A stretch of 64,000 nt of DNA from Thiemannella venezuelensis (GTDB taxonomy: Bacteria > Actinomycetota > Actinomycetes > Streptosporangiales > Streptosporangiaceae), in contig NZ_JACHJJ010000023.1 of assembly GCF_014203605.1 (NCBI RefSeq), forward strand, positions 91,916-155,915, read 5' to 3'. The notes beneath the pieces are model-generated. The model saw nothing but the letters and a program-made list of their open reading frames with translations. It ran no database searches and was not told the DNA's origin. Position 1 is the stretch's first letter. Each line of letters begins with the position of its first letter. The position numbers and the translations under genes were made by a program. Of this stretch, positions 47,376 through 55,826 are shown one piece after another.

Positions 47376-47421
47376 CCGACTCTGGCATCGGCGGCCGCGG
47401 GATCATTGACGACGAGTGCCA
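47376..47421 (-). promoter_or_regulatory. Two-box motif facing the aminotransferase
   Basis: Box 1 TGGCACTCGTCGTCAATG (47404-47421) and box 2 GCCAGAGTCGG exactly in register, 76 bases before the start. The clearest member of the set. Confidence 0.78.
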
Positions 47422-47585
47422 GCTTGTAGAAGCAAGGCGTCCGTCGCTACGGACGGGGTTTCGGCTGGACGGCAGGGCAAGGAAGTCCATGGTCGACCAG
47501 TCGGCCGGATCGGAAGGTCGCGTCACCTGAGGTGCGGCCGTCACGCAGGACAGAGCATGCAGGGCGGCAGCCCCGTCCAACGCCT

Positions 47586-47631
47586 TGGCGCGTTCGCTCA
47601 ATGAGTTGTGGACGCTGCGACCGATAGTCGG
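47586..47631 (+). promoter_or_regulatory. Two-box motif facing mftG
   Basis: Box 1 TGGCGCGTTCGCTCAATG (47586-47603) and box 2 CCGATAGTCGG (47621-47631), itself a small palindrome, ~190 bases before the mftG start. Its box 2 is identical to that before the alpha/beta hydrolase. Confidence 0.78.
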
Positions 47632-47822
47632 AACACCGTCCATGGCGTGCGGAGCTTGTACCGCCAAGTGGGGCGACAGCGGTATCCCGGATGGAACGGC
47701 GGTCGGTTCCTTCACCCCGGTCTCCCCGGAACCGCCTTTCGTCTATCCGGTCCTCACACCGCTCCCGCGACTCCTGCCGGAATGTGAAAGGCATCAAGCG
47801 CGAGAGAAATGGGGTGGGGTCA

Positions 47823-49379
47823 ATGGGCCTCCGTTCGGTCCCGGCGGTCGACGGCCACCCCGACGTGCTGATCGTCGGGGCCGGGGGAGCGGGTGCGGTG
47901 CTCGGGGCGAGGCTCAGCGCCGATCGGAGCCGGTCGGTGCTGGTCCTCGAAGCAGGGCCGGTCCCGGTCGGCGGATTCTCCGCCGACCTTCTCGACGCGC
48001 GGCTGGTGCCAGGCGCACGGCCCCGTCTGACCACCACGAACGCTTATCCGGCAGAGCTCGCGCCGGGGCGGCCCTATGTGGCGGTTCGCGGGAAGGTGCT
48101 CGGCGGCTCGACGACGGTCAACGGCGGCTACTTCATCCGGGCACGGGAGTCCGACTTCGCCCGCTGGGCGGCGGCGTCCGGAGATGCCCGCTGGTCCTAC
48201 GAGGCGGCGCTTCCTTTGCTGCGGCGGCTGGAGAACGATCTCGACATGGGGGAGTCGGACCTGCACGGCGGGACCGGGCCGATCAAGGTCCGGCGGACTT
48301 CGCTCACCCACCCCGCTGCGCACGCCTTCGCGGAGGCCGCACGGGAACTGGGCCATACCGCAGAAGCCGACAAGAACGCCCAAGGTCCCCCGGGTTTCGG
48401 GCCGGTTCCCACCAATGTGGCCTGCGGCGTGCGGATCAACACCGGGGCCGCCTACCTGTTGGGCGTCATCTCCCGGCCGAACCTCGCCGTACACGGCGAC
48501 TGCACCGTGCGTTCCATCGTGCTGCGACGGGGACCAGGTGGCCTGCGCGCGACGGGTGTCCTGGCGGTCCGGGACGGTCATGCCGAGGTGATCGAGGCAG
48601 GCCGGGTCATTGTGTGCGCCGGGGCGTTCGGCTCGGCGCACCTGCTGCAGGTGTCGGGGATCGGCCCGGCCGAGGTGCTGACCGCCGCCGGAATCCAGGT
48701 CGTCCACGACCTTCCGGCCATCGGCGCCGCGTTCAGCGACCATCCACAGGTCGTCGTCGAGTGGGTGCCCAACCGTACGCTGCCGGAGCCCGAGGACAGC
48801 TGGCTGGGCGGGGCGCTCCACCTGGGCTCGGGGGGAGGCGAGCCTGGCGACCTGGAGATCCTCCAGTCGCTCGTGCCTATGGCGGGACTCGTCAGGGGCC
48901 AGACCACGGCGCCGGGGGCGCCGCATGCGTTCCTCGTCTCGGTGCAGACTCCCCGGCCGCTCGGCCGGTTGCGCGCGCTCTCGCCCGACCTGGACACTCC
49001 ACCCCGCATCTGCTACGGCTATCTGGCCGAACCGGAAGATCGCCGACGGCTGCGCCAAGCGGTCAGGGCGACAGCGGCGATCTTGGGATCGGCCGCGTTC
49101 GCCGAACTGACCGCCGAGCGGGCCGAGGTCGTCGATCTGGACGACACGGGGCTCGACGAGTGGATCGCCACCCGGCTCGGCACGTCGCAGCACACCTGCG
49201 GGACCGTCCCGATGGGCCGCTCCGGTGACCCGGCGGCGGCCGTGGACGGGAGCGGCGCGGTCCATGGAGTGGCCAACCTGACCATCGCGGACACGTCGAT
49301 CCTGCCGGCCGCCCCCCTACGCGGCCCGGCGAACTCGGCTGTGCTGGTCGGAGAGGTGATCGCGGAGGCGCTGGCCTGA
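47823..49379 (+). CDS. mftG: GMC-family oxidoreductase, probable MftG
   Basis: The 518-residue flavoprotein has LIVGAGGAGAVLGARLSAD (FAD), VRGKVLGGSTTVNGGYFIR, PTNVACGVRINTGAAYL, VIVCAGAFGSAHLLQVSGIGP and the C-terminal SQHTCGTVPMG (catalytic His) with ADTSILPAAP. The VNGGYF block and general length fit MftG, which passes electrons from reduced mycofactocin to the respiratory chain. It lies 23 kb from the mft cluster but is preceded by the same two-box motif. The start at 47823 (MGLRSVPAV) is chosen because the upstream part of the frame is Arg/Ser-rich; the ribosome site is weak (GGGGTGGGG). Confidence 0.75.
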   Translation: MGLRSVPAVDGHPDVLIVGAGGAGAVLGARLSADRSRSVLVLEAGPVPVGGFSADLLDARLVPGARPRLTTTNAYPAELAPGRPYVAVRGKVLGGSTTVNGGYFIRARESDFARWAAASGDARWSYEAALPLLRRLENDLDMGESDLHGGTGPIKVRRTSLTHPAAHAFAEAARELGHTAEADKNAQGPPGFGPVPTNVACGVRINTGAAYLLGVISRPNLAVHGDCTVRSIVLRRGPGGLRATGVLAVRDGHAEVIEAGRVIVCAGAFGSAHLLQVSGIGPAEVLTAAGIQVVHDLPAIGAAFSDHPQVVVEWVPNRTLPEPEDSWLGGALHLGSGGGEPGDLEILQSLVPMAGLVRGQTTAPGAPHAFLVSVQTPRPLGRLRALSPDLDTPPRICYGYLAEPEDRRRLRQAVRATAAILGSAAFAELTAERAEVVDLDDTGLDEWIATRLGTSQHTCGTVPMGRSGDPAAAVDGSGAVHGVANLTIADTSILPAAPLRGPANSAVLVGEVIAEALA

Positions 49380-49515
49380 GTACCCGCAAAAGAGCGGCCG
49401 TCCGGAGCAACCTGTCCATGCGGATCAGGCCAGGGACTGGGAGCGGCTTCATCGAAGTCCCGAAAGGCCGACGTGCAGGCAGACCGGTGCGCAGCGGCGC
49501 ACTGCGCCGACACCG

Positions 49516-49562
49516 TGGCACGCAGACGCAATGCGTAGATCGGCACAACGGCCAGACTTTCG
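49516..49562 (+). promoter_or_regulatory. Two-box motif facing the MFS gene at 49623
   Basis: Box 1 TGGCACGCAGACGCAATG (49516-49533) and box 2 GCCAGACTTTCGG, about 60 bases before the GTG start. It lies between mftG and the MFS gene, so the latter has its own promoter. Confidence 0.68.
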
Positions 49563-49622
49563 GCGTATGCCGGGCGGTGCCGAGGTTCGCACACGCCGAC
49601 CGGTTGCGGAGGGGGACCGAAA

Positions 49623-51131
49623 GTGCTTGACGACAGCGGCGCCACACAAGCAGATGCCAAGGAGCCCGTCCTGGGCGATGCCGCGCCCAAAGGCGGCAGG
49701 CAGCGCCGGGAGCGCTACCGGGAGGGCACCGAGGAGGGATCTCCTCGGCTGGTATTGCTGACGATGGCGAGCGCCGGATTCCTCTTGTCGATGATCCAGA
49801 GCACTGTGGTGCCGGCTTTGCCGTTGATGGCCAGCCAGTTGAATACCTCGCTCACCACAGTGGCATGGGCGACCACCGTCGTTCTGCTGAGTGCTTCCGC
49901 CATGACGCCTTTGATGGGAAGGCTGGGAGACGTCCACGGCCACAAAGTGGCATTCATCGGCGTGCTGACCGTGGCTCTGGCAGGCAGCCTTCTCGGGGCT
50001 CTCACCCACAGCGTGGGACTGCTGATCCTGGCGCGAGCGCTCCAAGGCGTGAGCCTGGGTCTCTTCCCGCTCGCCATGAGCGTCCTCCACCGGGAGATGC
50101 CGTCACACCGGCTGGCCGGCTCCATGGCCATCACCGCGTCCGCAATGAGCGTCGGCGGATGTCTCGCCCTCGTCGCGGGAGGGCTGCTGACACTGAACGG
50201 CGCGGACTATCGCCGCATCTTCTGGCTCAGCGTGGTGCTGTGCTGCCTCGTCCTGCTGCTCGCGACGCGGCTTCCACGACGGCGCGGGCCGGGCGGACGG
50301 GTGGACTATGCAGGCGCCGCGCTGCTGGCCTCGGGCCTCCTGGCGCTGCTGCTGCCGATCTCCCAAGGTGAACGCTGGGGGTGGGCCTCGGCTCCCGTGC
50401 TCGGGCTCTTCGGCATCGCGGCGTTCGCACTCTGTGCCTTCGTCTGGTCTCAGGCTCGATCGTCGCAACCACTGGTCGCCGTCGGCATGCTCAAGAACGG
50501 CCCCGTGCTGGCGGCGAACATCGCCGGCTTCTGTGTCGGTCTCGCCATGCTGGTGCTCTACATGGGAGCCACCTACTTCGTTCAGGCGCCGACCGGTTCT
50601 GGATACGGCTTCGCCGCAGACGGTCTCCGCACGGCGTTCGTCTACATGTTGCCGGGTGCTATCGCCGCCATTCTGGCCGGTCCCATCCTCGGATCGTTGG
50701 TTCAGCGATTCGGCCCCAAGATCATTCTGGTGTTGGGCAGCCTCGTCGGTCTCGGGGCGATGCTCATGTTCACGCTCCGGCATGCCACGACCGCCGAGGT
50801 CGTGATCGCCATCATGGTCGGTGACCTCGCCATCGCCGCTGCCTATGCCTCGATGCCGGTGTTGTTGGTCGCGCACGTGCGGCCGGAAGAGACCGGGGTC
50901 GCTAACTCGATCAACTCGATCACGCGCACCATCGGCGGGGCCGTCGGCGCAGCAGTGGTGGGGGCTCTGCTGGTGAGCGACGTCAAGATGGTCGTCACCG
51001 GGACAGGACCGATCGAATTGCCGACCGAGGACGTCTACAACAAGATCTTCCTGCTCGGGGCCGTCTTCTTCGTCGGGGCCGCCGTGGCGGCCGCACTCGT
51101 CAAGACGCCACGTCTCCGGGACGGCAGATAA
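49623..51131 (+). CDS. MFS transporter, DHA2-like
   Basis: A 502-residue membrane protein with a ~40-residue hydrophilic N terminus, then LSMIQSTVVPALPLMASQLNT (helix 1), GRLGDVHGHKVAFIG (motif A form), and thirteen or so further hydrophobic segments. GTG 49623 follows GGAGGGGG. Probably takes up the island's substrate or exports a toxic intermediate; direction cannot be read from the sequence. Confidence 0.88.
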   Translation: MLDDSGATQADAKEPVLGDAAPKGGRQRRERYREGTEEGSPRLVLLTMASAGFLLSMIQSTVVPALPLMASQLNTSLTTVAWATTVVLLSASAMTPLMGRLGDVHGHKVAFIGVLTVALAGSLLGALTHSVGLLILARALQGVSLGLFPLAMSVLHREMPSHRLAGSMAITASAMSVGGCLALVAGGLLTLNGADYRRIFWLSVVLCCLVLLLATRLPRRRGPGGRVDYAGAALLASGLLALLLPISQGERWGWASAPVLGLFGIAAFALCAFVWSQARSSQPLVAVGMLKNGPVLAANIAGFCVGLAMLVLYMGATYFVQAPTGSGYGFAADGLRTAFVYMLPGAIAAILAGPILGSLVQRFGPKIILVLGSLVGLGAMLMFTLRHATTAEVVIAIMVGDLAIAAAYASMPVLLVAHVRPEETGVANSINSITRTIGGAVGAAVVGALLVSDVKMVVTGTGPIELPTEDVYNKIFLLGAVFFVGAAVAAALVKTPRLRDGR

Positions 51132-51337
51132 ATCATTGGCCGCATTCCGATCGACCTCAGTGAGATCCGTTGGCCTCCTACCCGATGCCACATCGGCACG
51201 GGGCGGAAAAGCGGGCACGATCTGCGCCCGACCGCACCGCCAAGGAGAAGCACCATGAAAAGCAGACCGCCATGATCGCGACCGAAACGCGAAGCGGCAG
51301 GCCTCGTCCGGCCGGATGACAGAGCCGTCCTATGCCC

Positions 51338-51383
51338 TGGCGCGCCTGCTCAATGAGCAGCGCCGGCACTGGCCGATAGTCGG
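51338..51383 (+). promoter_or_regulatory. Two-box motif facing the hydrolase-BVMO operon
   Basis: Box 1 TGGCGCGCCTGCTCAATG (51338-51355) and box 2 CCGATAGTCGG (51373-51383), ~270 bases before the hydrolase start. The rest of 51132-51654 shows no gene. Confidence 0.75.
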
Positions 51384-51654
51384 AGCAGTCATAAACCCGC
51401 TCGCGGATCAGCAGGTCCGGGGGTGGATGACGAGGCGGAGGGTGGTTTCACCTCTTCGCCGCCGGCGTGGCAGTGGAAGAGCTGCTTTCCCAGCGGGTTT
51501 CCCTGCTCGGCGATCCCGCTTGACCGCCGCTCGTCTTCCACGGCAGCCGATTCCGTGCGCTGACCGTCACCGGTTGAGGCCCACCCCGTCCGCGTGGCCA
51601 TGAGGACCGGCGGACCGCAACAGCACATGATCATGAACCTCGGCAAGGAGAGCT

Positions 51655-52530
51655 ATGTCAACGGCTAGCACGGTTCCGGCAACTGCCGGAGACGTCAAAG
51701 AGAACCACGGCTCACTTCACATCGGTGACCTTGAGGTGAACTTCTTCGATTCGCTCGACGAGCACAGCGGTCTTCCGCCCATCGTGCTGGTCCACGGAAC
51801 CGGAGGTAGCACCCGCAGCCACTTCGGCTTCCTGTTCCCCATGCTGGCGGCCAAGCAGAGAGTAGTGGCAGTGGACCTGGCCACTCCGCAGGGCCCGCCG
51901 GACGAAGGGCAGATCCGGATGGCGGAGCAGGTCCAGGCAGTGATCGAGAAGGTCCTTCCCGACCGGCCCGTGACCCTCGCCGGCTACTCGCTCGGCGCGG
52001 TGGTCGCCGCCACCGCCGCCGGCACCCGACCGGACCTGGTGGGGGGACTGATCCTGATGGCCGGCTGGCTGAAGACTGACGCGCAGCAGAAGCTGCGCAA
52101 CGACATCTGGCGGGCACTGCGGCAGTCGGACGTCGAAGCGCTCCGGCGCTACCAGGCCTTCTGCGCCTTCAGTGCGCCTCTCCTGGCGATGTTGAGCGAC
52201 GGTGAGATCGAAGCGCTCGTGTCGAGCTTCCGGACCGACGACGTCATGGCAGCCCAGATGGAGATCAACCGACACGTGGACCTCACCGATGTCGCACCGA
52301 AGATCGCCTGCCCGACCCTCATCGTCGCCGGCACGGACGACTTGATGACGCCGTTCAGGCAGTCCAAGCGGCTCTTCGGCGCCATCGCGGACGCCCGATA
52401 CACCGAAGTCACCTCCGGCCACGCGATGGTCGTCGAGCGGCCCGCCGAACTGGTGCACCTGATCGCAGCGTTCAACGCCAACCCGAACCAGTACCCCGCG
52501 GGCGCGATTCTGCCGACCCGCCGACCCTGA
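51655..52530 (+). CDS. Alpha/beta hydrolase
   Basis: A 291-residue hydrolase: oxyanion segment IVLVHGTGGSTRS, nucleophile elbow GYSLGA (Ser), acid in VAGTDDLMTP and His in TSGHAMVVERP. It is co-transcribed with a Baeyer-Villiger monooxygenase 36 bases downstream. In such pairs the monooxygenase makes an ester or lactone and the hydrolase opens it. AAGGAG precedes the ATG. Confidence 0.9.
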   Translation: MSTASTVPATAGDVKENHGSLHIGDLEVNFFDSLDEHSGLPPIVLVHGTGGSTRSHFGFLFPMLAAKQRVVAVDLATPQGPPDEGQIRMAEQVQAVIEKVLPDRPVTLAGYSLGAVVAATAAGTRPDLVGGLILMAGWLKTDAQQKLRNDIWRALRQSDVEALRRYQAFCAFSAPLLAMLSDGEIEALVSSFRTDDVMAAQMEINRHVDLTDVAPKIACPTLIVAGTDDLMTPFRQSKRLFGAIADARYTEVTSGHAMVVERPAELVHLIAAFNANPNQYPAGAILPTRRP

Positions 52531-52566
52531 CCCGCACCCCCGTACCTCCATCCGAAGGAGCTTGAT

Positions 52567-54066
52567 GTGCCTACCTCCACCCCAGACGCGTTGCGCGACG
52601 TTTCAGTGATCATCGTCGGCGCCGGATTCTCCGGCCTCGGCCTCGGCATCCAGCTCCGCCGGCGCGGCGAGACCTCGTTCGTCATCCTGGAACGAGCCGA
52701 TGATGTCGGCGGATCGTGGCGGGACAACACCTACCCAGGTGTCGCGTGTGACGTTCCCTCGCCGCTCTACTCCTACTCCTTCCGGACGAACCCTGACTGG
52801 TCGCGGATGTTCTCACCCGGTCAGGAGATCTGGGATTACCTGCGGGCGGCGGCCCGAGAAGAAGGTCTGGGACCACACCTGCGCTTCGGCGCCGAGATGC
52901 TCGAGGCCCGCTGGAATGAGAACGACCACCGCTGGACGGTCCGGACGCCGCAAGGCGAGTTCTACGGTGACGTCCTGGTCGCCGCGACCGGACACCTGAC
53001 GGACATCAAATTGCCCGAGGTGCCAGGCCTGGAGACCTTCACCGGCGAGCTGTTCCACTCCGCCCGATGGAACCACGATTTCCCGCTGGCTGGAAAGCGC
53101 ATCGGCGTGGTGGGAACCGGAGCCTCGGCGATCCAGATCGTTCCACAGCTCGCAGAGATCGCCGATCAGCTCGTCGTGTTCCAGCGTTCGGCGCCCTACA
53201 TCCAGCCCCGCCGGGACCGTGTCTTCTCCGAAGCGGAGAAGAATCTCTTCCGCCGTGATCAGCGCACGGTCGAGGAGATGCGGGAGATGTTGTTCTGGTA
53301 CAACGACTCCCGCTTCGCCGCCCGCCGTCTCATCGACGACTACCTCGCAGAGGCCAGCTGGCAGGCGTTGAGCCACCTCGATAAGCAGGTATCCGACCCT
53401 GAGCTGCGCGCGAAGCTCACCCCCGACTACACGATCGGTTGCAAGCGGATCCTGCTGTCCGACGACTACTACCCGGCCATCCAGCGGCCCAACGTGCACC
53501 TCGAAGCGGCGGCCCTGGAACGGGTGGAAGGTTCGACGGCGTTCAGCGCCGTGGGAGAGGCGTTCGAGCTCGATGTCCTGGTCGTCGCGACCGGCTTCGA
53601 GACCTACGACCTCCCGTCGTCGTACCGGATCTTCGGGCGTGGGGGGAACGCTCTCGCCGACCACTGGTCGAACGGGATGCAGGCCTACAAGTCGATCGCC
53701 ACGGCAGGATTCCCCAATCTCTTCCTGCTCAACGGGCCAGGGACGAGCCTGGGCCACAACTCGGTCATCTACATGATCGAAGCCCAGATCGACCACCTTC
53801 TCGCGGCGCTGGACTGGCGCTCGGCACACGATGGGCGGGTCCTGGAAGTCTCTTCTGACATTGAGAACGCCTTCGCGAAGCGTCTGGACGAGGGGGCCGC
53901 CGAAACAGTGATCATTCGGGGCGGATGCAGCAGCTGGTACCTCGACCCCCGCAACGGGCGAGCGACGCTGTCCTGGCCGGACTTCGCCCACCGTTTCCGA
54001 GACGAGTGCGCCCCCTTCGATCCGGCCGCCTACGACCACGGCGAGCAGAGCGCGGCGCGAGCCTGA
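52567..54066 (+). CDS. Baeyer-Villiger-type flavin monooxygenase
   Basis: The 499-residue FAD/NADPH enzyme inserts oxygen next to a ketone carbon. FAD fold: VIIVGAGFSGLGLGIQL. The BVMO fingerprint FxGxxxHxxxW is present as FTGELFHSARW (~158-168), followed by the NADPH fold IGVVGTGASAIQIVPQL and the late ATG motif VVATGFET. Start GTG 52567; AAGGAG lies 8-13 bases upstream. Forms an operon with the hydrolase. Two hairpins follow the gene. Confidence 0.93.
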   Translation: MPTSTPDALRDVSVIIVGAGFSGLGLGIQLRRRGETSFVILERADDVGGSWRDNTYPGVACDVPSPLYSYSFRTNPDWSRMFSPGQEIWDYLRAAAREEGLGPHLRFGAEMLEARWNENDHRWTVRTPQGEFYGDVLVAATGHLTDIKLPEVPGLETFTGELFHSARWNHDFPLAGKRIGVVGTGASAIQIVPQLAEIADQLVVFQRSAPYIQPRRDRVFSEAEKNLFRRDQRTVEEMREMLFWYNDSRFAARRLIDDYLAEASWQALSHLDKQVSDPELRAKLTPDYTIGCKRILLSDDYYPAIQRPNVHLEAAALERVEGSTAFSAVGEAFELDVLVVATGFETYDLPSSYRIFGRGGNALADHWSNGMQAYKSIATAGFPNLFLLNGPGTSLGHNSVIYMIEAQIDHLLAALDWRSAHDGRVLEVSSDIENAFAKRLDEGAAETVIIRGGCSSWYLDPRNGRATLSWPDFAHRFRDECAPFDPAAYDHGEQSAARA

Positions 54067-54130
54067 CGGGACACAGTCCCCGCGGGCTCTGGGCCCCTCC
54101 AGGCCGCGGCTCTCCCGGGACCTGCGCTAC

Positions 54131-54161
54131 GAAGCCGTTGGCAGGCCCTGCCAACGGCTTC
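54131..54161. terminator. Hairpin after the BVMO gene
   Basis: A 15-bp perfect stem (GAAGCCGTTGGCAGG with its complement) around a single base, 65 bases past the stop. Likely terminator of the hydrolase-BVMO operon. Confidence 0.8.
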
Positions 54162-54296
54162 CTCACATGCGCGTGCGATGCGATCGCCGTCGCACAGGAG
54201 TCGAAAGACGGTGCTCTATCAGGCTGCGGGAACTCTGCTGTGCCGGAGCGCCCGAACCGGCCCCTGCTCCGCACCACCAGGTGGCTCACAGCCACG

Positions 54297-54338
54297 CAAA
54301 AGGCGATGGCAGCGATACACCGCTGCCATCGCCTTTTG
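54297..54338. terminator. Bidirectional terminator between convergent genes
   Basis: An 18-bp perfect stem (CAAAAGGCGATGGCAGCG with its complement) around a 6-base loop, carrying A and T tracts at its feet. It lies just past the stop of the minus-strand luciferase-like gene and faces both directions. Confidence 0.88.
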
Positions 54339-54348
54339 TCGTCGCAGA

Positions 54349-55440
54349 TCAGTGCCCAGAAGTCAGCTTTCCGACCCGCTCGGTCAGCCGCGGCGCCACC
54401 TCGGTGCCCAGCAGCTCGAGGTGCCGGCGGAAGGCCTCCGGCTCCTCGTGGCAGTCGTAGTTGTAGACCAGGAGAGATCCGAAGCCACCGCACTGCTCGT
54501 ACTCGGCCGCCAGCCGGTCGACGACCGTGTCCACGGAACCGACGATCCACTGGAAGTAGGCGAGCGCCTCGATGTTGAGGTCCTCGGGGCTCACCCCCTC
54601 GGGGAGCATCTTCGCGATGTTGTCCATGTTGTAGGGAAGGACCCACTCCTCCTGAGTCCGCCGCAGCGGCGTGGAACAGGCCAGCGCGAAGGCCTCCTCG
54701 TCGGTGTCGGCGACGATCACATCACGCACCACCCGCCAGTCCCGGCGGTCCGGGGTGCGGCCGGTGCTCGCGGCGCCTTCCGCGTAGACCTCCCAGTGTC
54801 CTGCGAGGAACTCGTCGGTCATCGCGATGGTGAGCGGGATGTCCCCTCGGGCCCCCGCCCTGAACAGGGTGGAGGAGCGCGGTGAGAACGCGGCCATGGC
54901 CACGCGGGGGCCGTTCTCCTGGTAGGGCCGCCAGTGGTTGCCGAGCAGAAGGGGGTTGTCGTTGGGCGGCACGTCGACACCGAAGTGCTTACCCTGGATC
55001 TTGAGGCTCTCGCCCTTGTTGGCCCAGATGCGTCGGATGAGGTCCTGGGCCTCCTCCAGCATTTCGTGGTTCTGCTCGGGCATCGAGGTGCCGAACAGCT
55101 GGGCGTCGGTCGGGTAGGCGCCGGCGCCGAAGCCGACCATGAGGCGGCCCTTGGTTATGTGGTCGAGCGCCATCAGGCGGTAGGCCAGGGCTACCGGATT
55201 GTGGTACGGCAGCAGGTTGGCCGCCGTACCGAGTTTGATCCGGGACGTCTCACGGGAAAGTGCCGCGATGTGGAGCTCGGGCGAGTTCCAGCGCTCGTAG
55301 CCCTCCGTGAAGTGCTCCGAGAACCAGGCTTCCGCAAGGCCGTACTCCTCAGCCCAGCGGGCCGTCTGGAGGTCCCACTCGAACCCCACGGAAGGAGGCG
55401 TCGAGGGCAACTGATGGGCGTAGAACAGACCGATGTCCAT
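54349..55440 (-). CDS. Luciferase-like flavin-dependent monooxygenase
   Basis: A 363-residue protein of the same subfamily as 34494-35582: AWFSEHFTEGYERWNSPELHIAA, IKLGTAANLLPYHNPVALAYRLMALDHITKGR and GFGAGAYPTDAQLFG. Reduced FMN would come from the reductase at 35758-36309, as none is adjacent. GGAGGC precedes the ATG at 55440. A two-box motif lies 99 bases upstream. Confidence 0.9.
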   Translation of the reverse strand: MDIGLFYAHQLPSTPPSVGFEWDLQTARWAEEYGLAEAWFSEHFTEGYERWNSPELHIAALSRETSRIKLGTAANLLPYHNPVALAYRLMALDHITKGRLMVGFGAGAYPTDAQLFGTSMPEQNHEMLEEAQDLIRRIWANKGESLKIQGKHFGVDVPPNDNPLLLGNHWRPYQENGPRVAMAAFSPRSSTLFRAGARGDIPLTIAMTDEFLAGHWEVYAEGAASTGRTPDRRDWRVVRDVIVADTDEEAFALACSTPLRRTQEEWVLPYNMDNIAKMLPEGVSPEDLNIEALAYFQWIVGSVDTVVDRLAAEYEQCGGFGSLLVYNYDCHEEPEAFRRHLELLGTEVAPRLTERVGKLTSGH

Positions 55441-55538
55441 GGAGCCTCCGGGTTACCGTCGGAATCGTTGGATTGAAGAGAAGCAGCCGGTTGACGCTCT
55501 GGACGGGCCGGAAAGAAGCGCGACGCCGCGTTCTCTGG

Positions 55539-55586
55539 CCAGAGTCTGGCATTCGGCAGGTCCTGCGACATCGAGCCCGAGCGCCA
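55539..55586 (-). promoter_or_regulatory. Two-box motif facing the second luciferase-like gene
   Basis: Box 1 TGGCGCTCGGGCTCGATG (55569-55586) and box 2 GCCAGACTCTGG, one base further than usual, minus strand. Confidence 0.65.
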
Positions 55587-55748
55587 TCGCCTTGAGCCAG
55601 GGCGTCAGTTGGGATGTCCCGCTGTGCAGCGGCCATGACGGCTTCGGCCCCCTGCCGTTACCGGCCAGTGCCGTCTTGTGAACGATGCGCCGCCCGAAGG
55701 ACGGGGGTGAACTCGGTTGTATCGTCGGTGAGTCCGGGGTGACGGAGA

Positions 55749-55788
55749 AGAGGGTGTCGTCTCCTGATGGTGGGAAGGGACGCCCTCT
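55749..55788. terminator. Hairpin after the minus-strand MFS gene
   Basis: Arms AGAGGGTGTC and GACGCCCTCT pair at 9 of 10 positions plus one G-U, 39 bases beyond the MFS stop. Confidence 0.5.
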
Positions 55789-55826
55789 CCTGCGGTCGAC
55801 TGCCGGGCCCGAGGATGTCGGAAGCG

